The position numbers and the translations under genes were made by a program. Positions 49,341 to 60,780 of a stretch of 64,000 bases of DNA are shown in pieces. Numbering within the stretch: the first letter of the stretch is position 1; every line of letters starts with the position of its first letter. Below the pieces are notes generated by a model. That model made no database searches. It was given only the letters and a program-made list of their open reading frames with translations, and had not been told where the DNA came from. Source of the DNA: Lithospermum erythrorhizon (Eukaryota > Streptophyta > Magnoliopsida > Boraginales > Boraginaceae); contig JADFUC010001463.1 of the NCBI GenBank assembly GCA_019722365.1, positions 62,001-126,000 of the forward strand. Direction: 5' to 3'.

Positions 49341-50255
49341 AATTTGCGACAATTAAATTAACCTGTGCATGCCATTCAAGCTGGCATCAAATAAGAAGTT
49401 TAATTTGTATAACATCGATCTAGTATTTTTAAATCATGTTTTAAGAATTTTATATGAAATTTTTTTTTTTATATATTTATGTATAAATATATATTATGAA
49501 TTTTTATGCCATGTATATTTTAAGAACGTGTTCATATCTTGGCACATCAAAATAGTTATTATTTCATGCTTTGATAATTAATATAATTGTTGCTATTTTT
49601 GGGAGTTTACAATTATTTTAATTAGTTAATTAAAATAATTGTATTTAAAGGCTTAAACTCAAACTCTTCGAATCTAATAATTTTTCTAGAAACGCATTAT
49701 GTGAGAACAATCTAATTCAAAATTTGGAATTTTTTTAAGTATTTATTATGTATTTTGAATTTATAAAGTTTTAATAATTATAAATTTCATAATTAATTTT
49801 CTGTAATATATTATGAAAATTGTTTGTTGTGAAATATGAATTTTTGGACTGGGCTTAAACCTTCAAAAACGTTTTTTGAAAAAGATTGAATTAAACATGC
49901 TAAAAATTGGAAATTAATTACCATAATCGAACACGCTATACGTGAGATAAAGCTTGTCCGCCATATTTTGGGGTGGTTCCCATAAGCTTGGAAAGCTATC
50001 TCACTCCAAGCGGCAAGGCGGTCTATAGCCAAAAATACCGATAAATTATTCGTTGCCATTCACATGGCTGATTATTTAAAGGTCCAACTGCTTTTAAACC
50101 CTAGTTTTAGGTTTCTTGAAATTATGATAAATTCAATTTCGGATTTCTATGAATAAATATCATGTATTAAATTATGGTGATTTTAATTACTCAATTTAAG
50201 ATAATTGTATTTAACACCAATTATCCCTTTTAATAATAAACCTTGGGCGATATTT
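49341..50255. other. AT-rich spacer, nothing recognised
   Basis: No motif in the minus-strand open frame at 49811-50059. Confidence 0.4.
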
Positions 50256-52910
50256 TGTAATCTATTCGCCTGTGTCGCCGTTGAAAGTAGTCATTATAAT
50301 TCTGAGAATTTAATCACCAAATCGATTAATTTACTCGCTTAAAACTACTGCTTCTCAAAAATTCGATTACATATTTCCAAAATAATCAGAAAGTTTAAAA
50401 TTTACAATCCATCAAAGATATCTAAATCAACCAACCCATATATATACAACATATCCCAAATAAATAGTAATGAAAGGCTACAAAAGCAGTAGGCACCGCA
50501 TCGTAATACAAACGACAACTACGATAAGGCTAAAAGTTTGAAAACAAAGAGACAACAATCAAAAAACATTTGACAACACATCAAAATCGATCATGAGATC
50601 CTATGCCACCGACGCCACCTAGCCACTGAACAACTCTCCAACGCCTTTCCCTCGCTCAACTAGCTGCCTCCACAACCGCACAAACGAAATGCTTCAAAAT
50701 GAAAAAGGGCGTAAGCCATGTTTAGCGAAACTTAACACCGCGAACTTAAACCATACGCCACGACATCAAATCTAACATGAAGCCAAATACGCTGCATATA
50801 TGTATATATAATCGGGACTACCCAACAAGCAGCCATATTTATACTTACAAAGAAAATTTCTATTAATCACAATGCATAACATAGAATATAGGTCTCAAAT
50901 AAATGCATCACAACTCATCAATAAAAAATCACACCAACTACATTTAAATTACATGGGGCCACATAGACCTGGGAATAAAACTATACTTGTCAATCACCAT
51001 CGAACTAGATACCATCCGATTCTAATCCCTGATGCATAAGCTCAACCCGTCAATCTACAACGCCTATAATCGAAGTATAACCTCGATAACCAACGCCTTA
51101 TACCGAAGTATAAAGTCGATAAATAACGCCTATACCGACGTATAAAGTTAATAAACAACGCCTATACTGACGTATAAAAATGATAATAACTCCAACACGA
51201 TAAAGCCGATAAACAACGCCTATACCACGATAAAAGTCGATAATAATAAACGCCTATACCGACGCATAAAGTCGATAAACAACGCCTTATACCGACGATA
51301 AAACATAAACAACGCCTATACCAACGTATAAAGTCGGGGATAAACAACGCCTAAGTGGAGCCACCCAACCCATAACCATCCCAATTCTGGTCATATCCTA
51401 ATACCTCGTCACCAAGTCACATAACTCTAACCATCACCTCAATAAATCATCCGCTACTCTCAAACACACACATTCAAGCACACAGCCTAAAAACATCTCA
51501 CAATCAGAAGTCAAACACAATCGCCGACAAGGCCAATAATTACATGTCACGACAAGGCCACAGAATAAATGCTATTTACAAGGCCAATGTAAATCGAATA
51601 TAGTTGGGAGTTCAAGCTATTACTTACTAAGCAATCTTCAATGCATTACAATCACATAATCATATCACGTCACACAAATTTAATCACACACAATCATACA
51701 ACAATTACATGTATATCATTCTCACATAATCGTAATACTCAATAACATGCTCACACAATTTAAAGTAAGTACGTAAAGTGCAACACCTCGAGATAGCATT
51801 TTCACCTCTACTAGTTATCACAAAAGTTCACCCAGTTAACGATAATCTTAACGTGCCCCTTCCCATGTCAAGGCTCAACAACAATCTTAAAATATACTAG
51901 AATCAATACCGCACCACGCTCTAGAATAAACATTACCAACTCTAATCGAATGATTTCTAAATCCGCTTCAATACGACAGTGTGTGTAAACTATCAATTAT
52001 AATCCCATCTGACACAACTCAAATCGATCCCCTAAAATTCTATATCTTATTACTTTATCATTAATAAATCAACTTATAAGCCATTCTAGTTAATCAACAG
52101 ATCCCTAATTAACAATCTATACTCCAAAATATCAATTATATCTCAACTCGAAAATATTACTTTTCTCAACCTAACCCATTTAATCAATTTTTAAATCACC
52201 GACGTAACCTCACAACAAATTCACACAAGTGTCCTAAATCCTCACATTTAAAGTCTTATAAAAAATATCACCCCAAAAGTCAAATCAAACCCAGAAAAGT
52301 CAATACCATAACATCCCTCAAATCCACCTCTAAATCATGAATTCATCACTATATACACATCATAGAACCCATAACCGATCAAGCATTCATCATAAATTGA
52401 ATTAATATGGAAAAGTCAACTAAAGTCAACTATATCAAAACCCAAGAAATATCTCAAAGTCTTAAACTTTCATATCTTAACCTCAGTTGGTAAGGACTGT
52501 GAGAACGATATTTTACAAACGCATCTCTCGAAGCTGAAATGACAATCTAAGAGAGAAACGGAAGAAGAAATTTTTCAAGTGGGGGAGGGGCGACCCTCGG
52601 CCCTATCAAGAAAGCATGAAGCTAACATTTAATGGGTTGTCATGATGACGCCACATGCGACGATAGATATTTAAAATACCGAGTCCCCGCCGATTTCTAA
52701 GTACTTTCTCCGCTATCGGTATCTTTTAAATCTCAACGTAACCCATTACTAAGATAAAATTTTTCCACAAAACTACTAAATTATAAATGTAATTCGGCTC
52801 AAATAATTTACGAAATAATATTATCATCGAAATTATTTATACTATCACCGGGTCCCACCGCCGACCGAAAAATTTTAAATTTTTTTTTTTTAACGTAACG
52901 GGTTATTACA
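50256..52910 (-). repeat. Large Ty3/gypsy-type LTR, copy 2 (about 2.65 kb)
   Basis: On the minus strand it starts TGTAATAACCCGTTACGT at 52910 and ends ATTACA at 50256. It corresponds block by block to 7871-10648 in reverse orientation. The flanking pentamers are TATTT and TTATT, suggestive but not proof of a target duplication. No gag or pol lies on either side, so it is probably a solo LTR. Many T-run contractions compared with copy 1. Confidence 0.75.
51057..51350 (-). repeat. Hairpin tandem array in LTR copy 2
   Basis: About nine units of AACGCC(T)TATACCGACGTATAAAGTCGATAA type, roughly 30-37 bases apart, with the inverted TATAC...GTATA core. Reverse complement of the array at 9516-9745, but more units and shorter spacing. 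Confidence 0.7.
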
Positions 52911-53305
52911 TTATTTATTTATTAAGCGATGATCATAATACACGTATCTAATTATTAAATATATTCGAATACTTAACAACTCAAAGATGATCAACCCTTT
53001 TTAATCTATACATAGCTCATCATAAGTTACTGTCCCTTCGAGTTGAATAATTTCTCATATTATAAGAGTTTGAAGTTTTATAAAAATGGATTAGAACTTG
53101 ATGCACAAAATGCAATGTTCTAGCAGTACTAAAAGTAGGGGATCACATGAAATTTTGTTCCAAATGTGCTTTTTATACCACAATGAATTTCATTTGTTTA
53201 GCACTGCTAAATTTTTAGTAGAGGTTAAGAAAACTTTTAAGAACCCTTTGATGATTTTTTCTTCATTTAATCAAGTTTTACGTAACGGACGACCGATTTA
53301 ACGGA
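52911..53305. other. Spacer, nothing recognised
   Basis: A plus-strand open frame at 53098-53301 has no recognisable motif. Confidence 0.4.
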
Positions 53306-54290
53306 TTGTGTATTGGTAACCAAACCGGATTTCGGATATTTCAAAAAAGGGGAAAATCTGTTCCGTTATCCCAACCGGCCGACCGATTTCCGGATATACC
53401 GGATTTCTGGCCCGCTTATCGGGCCGATTTTTTATTGGGGATTACGATTTTTATTTATGGGCTTCCATTTTTTTATTAGATTGGGTTATATTTTTTATTT
53501 ATATTTTAAGCCTCAAGCGTAAGCACTATATACACATTTACAATAAAAATAACGATAAACTCCAAAGTCCAAAAATACAACATAATAAATTAAAATTATA
53601 TATAAAAACATCAATTCTATTCAACAAATTTCACAAACTCACACATTCAAACAACCCCACATACAAAAACTAACAACAATCAAATTCAACACAATTAAGA
53701 TATAGTCAATCACATCATTCATCTACCAATAAACACATAAAATACAATTTATTAAATATATTCAAAATGATATATCCATCAATCAAAACAACACCATTCA
53801 AACAAAACCCACATCCCAAATGATACAAAATACAACTTAAATTAATAAACTAAAATTAATAAACTAAAATTAATAACTAAAATAATAACAAAATTAATAA
53901 ACAAATTAATAAACTAAAATTAATAAAAAAAATTGAAATAATAACTAAAATTAATAAACAACTAAAAATTAATAAACAACTAAAAACAAATAATAACAAA
54001 ATTAATACAAATTAATAAACAAATTTAAATAAAACAAATTCATTTAATAGTCAATGAGGCTTCATTTAATAAAATGACAAGTCATTTATCAAAATGACAA
54101 TTTATTAAATGGCTGTGATTGCTTTTATTTAAAAATACCGAACCCGACGGCATAACTGCCCCGTTCAGATCGATAACCGATCCTGTCCTGCTCATTCAAA
54201 ATATCCATTAAAAACGGTCCTATCCCACGGCTTTATCCCAATCCGCCGACGACGATCTCGACGAAATTCCATTTTTATCCGAACAACCAA
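53306..54290. mobile_element. hAT-like non-autonomous element (tentative)
   Basis: The left part has ACCAAACCGGATTTCGG, CGACCGATTTCCGGATATACCGG and the right part ATACCGAACCCGACGG, GATCGATAACCGATCC. These CCGGTTCGG-type motifs are seen at both ends of plant hAT-derived elements. Between them is a low-complexity (AATTAATAAAC)n-like stretch at about 53835-54035. Termini are diverged and boundaries approximate. Confidence 0.4.
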
Positions 54291-56525
54291 ATCAAAGAAT
54301 GCCAATTTATCAAAATCATTGAAAATGTTAAGGACACCCCATATAAGTTATTCTTATCAAAGGACATCAGTTAATGAAAGAATATTTTAATGCGAATTTG
54401 AGAAAGATGATTTCAGACATGAGACTACCATAATTAAATTTCCATAACCTTTACAATGGATAGAAAGATGATCGTCGAAGGAAATTAGCCAATGTGTTTC
54501 AAGTACAAAAACAGACATGCCATTCTAATAAGAGACAGCAAACTTAACGAGATAATAAATCATCATTATACAAGATGCTATCTTTCCATACAGATGACTA
54601 GAAAACATAGACCAATATTTTTTTTGGATGTATCTTAAGCAAGATGCAGATCGATCATCGGACGACTCCACAACACAGTAATACAACGGATCGAAAGAAC
54701 CCAAGACATAAACAACCTAATGAACTGCATGATTACCTAAGCAAGGCTATTTCTATTTCTACCTAGGCATGCAATTCCAACAAAATTTGGAACATCAGCT
54801 CATTCAGCCAGATGAGCCTACAGATATGAACGCACCACTGAATAGATAATTTACATACTATGCAATGTAAAAACAATGACAAGATGATAAATGAAACAAA
54901 CAAAGCACCATTACCATAGACACTATTGAATTGTTCAAAGTGCAAACAATCTCTGGACAGAGACAGAGACCAGAGGAGGGGAATGAGGAAATAGCTCGTT
55001 CAATAAGTTTGAGCCATTAGTTACTTCAAGATTGCTAGATTGCAAAAGTTGGGTTTTCATAAACTGTTTTTTTTATTGATTTCTCTATAACTCATTTATA
55101 CAATCAAGTGAGTCACTAAGAGAAGAAACATATAATAAATGAAGTGATCCATAAAAAAGATTTTTGCTCATTATTAATTTAGTGTCATAATAAATGTAAT
55201 GAATGGATGGGTGGGGTATAACAAAAAATTAATACAGACAAGTATTTAGTGAATGTAGTTAGTTTCAATAGAAACCAACATTGAAAACGTTAACTGAGAA
55301 CCAGATCAGTCCAAAATAACCTTTACATAAATTGAATTATATAACAACTGATATTTGATATTTAACAATCAGGGATTTGATATCAATAATAAGCACCAAA
55401 GACCAAATTTGGGAATATATACTTACAGACTTAGCTAGCATTAAATGGCGAGATTCTTTTTACCTCATCTTAAGTGCTTGGATGTTTACATCATTTTGGT
55501 CAGCACAAATGTTGTCTTCCTCATTTAAAAATTATCTTCACGGACACAAAAAATAAGAATTGCTTTAAAGTTCAAACAGACCCCAAGTGTCTTCATCCAT
55601 GGCTCTCAAATAATGAAACCAGACCGTATAAAATTGGGCTATAAGCTTCATGGTTATTGTTAATTTGTTAATGCTTCCAATTTATTGCTGGATAACTTGG
55701 GCATGTGGGCCAAACAAAACAATAACACAAATTGGAACTCCTGACCTATCCGGACCAGTGTAGGCCTCATATCAATCGAAATGGACTTAAACCAGTCTTT
55801 AGACGGGCTTCCAACTAGTCTATATAACAGAATAATGAATTGAGCACTACGTTGAATCACTAATTAAAATTGTATAGGTGCGTGATAGATGACTCGAAAA
55901 TTTATTGAATAATTCCAAAGAAAACAGCTTGAGTAAGGTATTCTTCTTCATTTAAATAATCAACGATGCAAAGGACTTTTAACATCCCCCTCAAGAATGT
56001 AATCACTTGCTTCGAGAAATTATTTATCAATAATTACAAAGAATATAATTATTGTAGCTGGCCAACTAATAAGGTGTGTGAAGGTTGCTTTATCATTAAA
56101 AAAACAAAATAAGAATTAAAGCAGATCTCGTAACAAATGTATCGAAGCATTTTATTAACGATGCATTTTCATATATTTTTTAAATAAATAAAAATTATTT
56201 CAGAATGTAATTGTGTCAAGAATTTAACGTTCTGCCTAATTGTCAATTCCATGAAATTTTGCTTGATATCACTAACATGACTCAAATTAGATAAAGTTAA
56301 ATATGCAGAAGAATCAAATGAACAGCTTCATAATCCTTGCCTATTGCATCTGACACAAGACTCACTACTGAATTTCCTGTTGTTGTTGCCCACCTTCAGC
56401 ACCAATTTGTACCATCTTTTCTGTGTGCAAATACCCAATGTATTCACAAGAAATTGATCGATCGATTCAAAAATAAATAAGAACTCCATTCACACAATGT
56501 ACCAAAGGAATCATCATTCATTTCT
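54291..56525. other. Spacer, nothing recognised
   Basis: Moderately AT-rich. Short minus-strand open frames at 54763-54945 and 55660-55860 carry no motif. A minus-strand stretch at about 56370-56425 after an ACACAG acceptor-like site could be a terminal exon but has no support beyond that. Confidence 0.35.
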
Positions 56526-56663
56526 TCAGTTTTCTCCCAGTTGATGAACCATAGAAGCTAATCCAGCAATGAGGAAACTACTTGCAATGTGATTCCATCT
56601 TTGATTTTCGTGCTTGATTCTTTTCAATGGGAGGGGAATCAAAGTGTATTGAAAAGATATCGC
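56526..56663 (-). pseudogene. Possible orphan terminal exon of an unknown membrane protein
   Basis: Reading down from a CTGCAG acceptor at about 56664, a 46-codon frame runs to a TGA at 56526-56528: AISFQYTLIPLPLKR, then IKHENQRWNHIASSF, then a hydrophobic LIAGLASMV segment and HQLGEN. It looks like real protein (basic linker, then a membrane-like helix) more than random AT-rich sequence, but no family was recognised. The minus-strand frame at 56758-57048 might be an upstream exon; it has no ATG and a different character. Confidence 0.3.
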
Positions 56664-56757
56664 CTGCAGGATTTATTCATTGACACCATTTTTCTCCTAC
56701 AATCGGCCATAATAACCTAGCTTAATGTCCCGCTAAATCCCTATTATTTCAGGCAAG

Positions 56758-57048
56758 TCAGAAAGTACCAATGTTCAACAAATTGAGGGCACGGTCAAAT
56801 CGGGAACATTTATGGAGATTGTGACGAATGAATTGAAAATCTAAGATAAAGTCCTCGTTTTCTGTTTTCAGCGTGAAGCTAGCCTCTCGAAAGCAATTGC
56901 CGTATCTTGGTGGATTACAATGAGAATACTGGTTATAATATTTGGACTCATAAATAGCACCAAAATATGATCCATCATCATCATCTACAAGCACCTCGTG
57001 TAATTGAAAGTCACAACTCCCACTACGGCGGAGTTGAACGGTAGTCAC
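56758..57048 (-). pseudogene. Open frame without ATG, unknown
   Basis: 96 codons on the minus strand from GTG to a TGA at 56758. Composition is protein-like (EVLVDDDDGSYFGAIYESKY; RFDRALNLLN near the end). No motif recognised, no start Met, no clear splice partners. Confidence 0.25.
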
Positions 57049-58139
57049 TGCTCGATTCTCTCAAGGTCGTGTTCCGTGTTATATGTTTCCTCAACTAAGT
57101 CGGTCAGCCACACTTCTACGGTGAATCAAGGCTGGACTGACATAAAAAATCGCTAAAAACTCCACTTTTTTATCAAATGGAACGTGATCACTTTACCGCC
57201 CATATTCGAGCATGAAACGTGTCCCCACGAACCGAAATTTCCTCTCAATGGTTATCAACATAATAATACGCGATATATCCGCTCAAAGTTCGGGAATGGC
57301 CAATCTTCCTAACAAGAAACCAAATATTGAAACTTTGGCCAGTAAAAGAAAAAATGCTATGCAACTCCGTAAATATTAGCGTGATTCATAAACACATGAT
57401 TTTGAAATTGATATTTGCACACAATACAAACATAAGACAACCATTCATGATTCATATTCATGCTTCCGGCCATTTGGTTTTTCTCTCCATTGCAACTTAC
57501 TAAATATATAAGGCATTAATCAGACATAATCAAAGGAAGACGGCGCGAATAACGGTTTACATTACTTAACAATCTCAATTATAAAAATCACACTCTCAGC
57601 CATAAAATTTACAAGAAAAATTGGTGCTATACTGTTGTTACGAGGCAAGTCAAATCTAAGTTCATATCACACTCACCAGACACAAAAAAATGGAGTTAGG
57701 TACATCGTAGTCCAAGTTTCTAAAGAATTATTTAAGCATCACACATCGGTGTTAAATTAGTAATTTTGTGCAAAATACACCCTACGTTGCCTCACCAACA
57801 CCCTTCGAGAAACATGAATACTACTTTAAGTAAAAAAATGTTTATCAGAAGAGCTTCCTTTAACAAATACAACTATCGAGATAATTTCGAGAGTCAGCTC
57901 GCATTCACTGTAGATGTTAATTCCAAAATCGAGGTAAAGTAGTAAATCTATAAAGCTTTTTAATTTTTCTTTTTATTGTGTCTTCATCATGCCACATTTG
58001 TGCTATAATTATCCACACATAATTATGCATACTAACTGCATAATTTTATATTGAAGGATTTTTTCTGTCGATTCAATTGATTTTTTATTAAGATAATTTT
58101 TTGTTTCTATTATGAACCAATATTTTTTTTTTTGTGTAG

Positions 58140-58302
58140 TTGCAAAAATTTGATGAAAATAACATATAATGACTATGTCTTAAGGAAGGCAAACCTTGAC
58201 AAAATTCCAGTGAGTCAATGGCATGTAAATGAATCAAGAAACAACTTTATGCAATTATGTGAAGAGAGTGGAAACCCTGAAGCCTTATATAGAAAAGGCA
58301 TT
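58140..58302 (+). pseudogene. Orphan exon of an F-box protein (At2g35280-like family)
   Basis: A 163-base segment lies between a consensus acceptor (T-run then GTGTAG) and a consensus donor (GTAAGT). It encodes CKNLMKITYNDYVLRKANLD, IPVSQW, NNFMQLCEESGNPEALYRKGI. The ending CxESGNPEAxYRxG and the preceding Y/V-x-R-x-x-LDK-x-P are typical of the plant F-box family around At2g35280. The F-box exon upstream and the exon completing the domain downstream were not found within several kb, so this is a gene fragment or one exon of a gene whose other exons have diverged. Confidence 0.65.
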
Positions 58303-60075
58303 GTAAGTAACTATTAAACAAATTTATGCAATGATTTATGATAATGATTTTTGTTTTGAGTTCTATCTGATTATAATTTATGTTATGTTCATTTTCGCTA
58401 TGAGGAACTATTCAAGCAATAAATTATTTACACAAGCAAACGAAGTCGTCACCTGTAGGCATCATATGCACTCAAGGCACTTATTTTATTTGACAAACAA
58501 AAAGAAAGATAAGCTATCTACTGCATAAGATAAAAATGTACACAATAAAAGACGAAGAATAAGAAGTTAGTAGAGAAATTCCACAACTACAAGAACATTA
58601 ATGGATAAAAAATAGGGATATTTAAAAGCAAAAGCACTTCCTTTATCAGATCTTCAAACAACAACATGTCAAAGGAGCAAGAGAACGGACACCTCTATCT
58701 AAAATGAAAGCAATATTATCGATCAGGAAAGATGTATTTTAAGTATATAGAAAAATTTATTTTACGACACAAAGTGGGGTCATTTCAATTATTAAATAAA
58801 ATAATTTTATTTTATATTGGCTTATAAATGTGATTTCATAACAGAGCAAGCTTACAAGTTTATGCGTCAGCTTACCATAACAATTTTTGTTATGCTATAA
58901 TAATGGTTTCATATCGTTTTGCTTCATACCAAAATATAAGTCGACATGGCTTTTTACATGATATATGATCCCTAAAATTAGTTATTAACACTGGCTATTC
59001 GTACGCTTCATTACGCATTTAGCCACCAAACAATTAACATCCTAGATTTTATGAAGAGGGAGAAGCACACGAAGTTACATTGTTTCCAATTTCAAATATT
59101 AACGTTTACGCCACAATTTACAACAATACTTTTAATAAATGAAACAAAAACTCCAAATTGCATCACAGTATTCAACTAGTAAAAAATATTCACTATACTC
59201 AAATGCTATAATCATATACTACATAATTTACAACAATACGTGAATAAATGAAACAAAACTCCAACATAACGCAGATTCAACTAATAAAATAATATCTACC
59301 ATAAACTAAAGTATCAATATCACATCCATGAAATCGATCACGTATTTACTAGCAACGCATAAAGTGAAAAGAATTGCTAAATACTTAAAAAATCAATCTT
59401 TCATCGCTTTTTTCCCTCTCCTCGGGCCGATTTCCAAGGATGTTGAATTTCCCTGTGCTCCCGCCTCTTTGTTTACGTAACTACTATCCTTTTCAATATC
59501 GCCCTTAAACGCTTTTTCAGAATTCACTGGGACAGTACAAGTTTATTCGAAATTGCGTTGCTTGATTCGGAAAGCAATTCTTTCTCTCCGTTATCGTCAT
59601 TCGTGTTTGAACGACTCCATTTCGCCCGCCATTCCATTCCTTCTAAACATCATAAACTATAACGCCACGTAACCCGTCTCGCTATTTCGGCATACTTCCA
59701 AGATTGCACTAATTGAAACTCTATCGTCGGGCAAAGCCAAATCTACTGTATGTAACGCAGTTACATAACATCGACCTTCATACACCAACGCAGGTCATGT
59801 GGTCGCACTAAATGAGTATGTATTTTTCTCGGGCCCCGGTCCACGTGAACTATCAAGTTACCAATGAGGTACTGGCTGTGAACGCCCATCTTCAAGTTCA
59901 GCACAAATATGATGAAATGCTCCCTAACAACTGCGGGTAAGAAGACCTGCACGATAACAGTTGAAAACACAATTCAAAATAGACTATGATATATAATAAT
60001 GTATTTGAAAAATCATATTCTATCTAAAACCATATCATCCCAATATAATTGCAGATACAAGAAAACCATATCGAC
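58303..60075. other. Spacer, nothing recognised
   Basis: A GC-richer patch at 59400-59980 contains a minus-strand open frame (59761-59970) that could not be placed in a family. Otherwise AT-rich. ACATAATTTACAACAATAC-like strings recur near 59110, 59221 and 59160-59290. Confidence 0.35.
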
Positions 60076-60780
60076 TCAATAATATAATGCATAATGAAAT
60101 AGATTCATAAAATATTGAACACTTACAAATTCAAGTTCGGCATTAACCAAGGCACACAATGTCCATATTTTTGTTAAAATTTGCAATGGCATGGAAAGCC
60201 ACATACAATTTAACAACATGAAAGCAACAAACACAAAAAAACACATGTAGAAATTTGATTCCATTTTAACACAGTAAAATACATCGACAACATGCAATTT
60301 ACGTAAAACACACGTATCGCAACATGCAATTTAACAAAGAAATATATTGGCAACATGCAATTTGACCCATAGCTTTATGTGCAACAATATGGAATAAATG
60401 AAACAAAGACACATGCAATTTAACACATAACTAAATACTGCAAGATGCAATTTACGTAAACACATCGCAACATCCAGCTTACTACGGTAAATGTCAGACA
60501 ACATGCAATTTAACAATAAGCGACATGTATTGGCAACATCCAATTTAACAAAGAGACATATAATACGATTGAAAATCATATTTTACCCATAAATCATATC
60601 ATCCCAACATAACGGTATAAGTAGAAACCATAACGTAATTAACATAAATGACATAACGAGAAACGTATTCATAAAAGTATTGAACACTTACAAATTCAAG
60701 TTCTGTACAATCAAAGCACAATGCTGTCTATATTTTGTTAAAACTTGCAATTTTTATGCGCACTACTACATTGCTTTTAG
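60076..60780 (-). repeat. Interspersed GCAATTTAAC minirepeat field
   Basis: The string ACATGCAATTTAAC and close variants (CATCCAATTTAAC, ATGCAATTTACG, TTGCAATGG) occur about a dozen times at irregular 25-60-base spacing. Two minus-strand open frames (60076-60297, 60331-60579) fall in it and are explained by the repeats (LNCM, LLNCM words). A second smaller unit, GAACACTTACAAATTCAAGTTC, occurs at about 60118 and 60683. Confidence 0.6.

Noticed and set aside
60076..60579. Cys-rich secreted peptides on the minus strand
   Set aside because: Their repeated LNCM words come from the GCAATTTAAC minirepeats; there is no consistent signal peptide or cysteine pattern.
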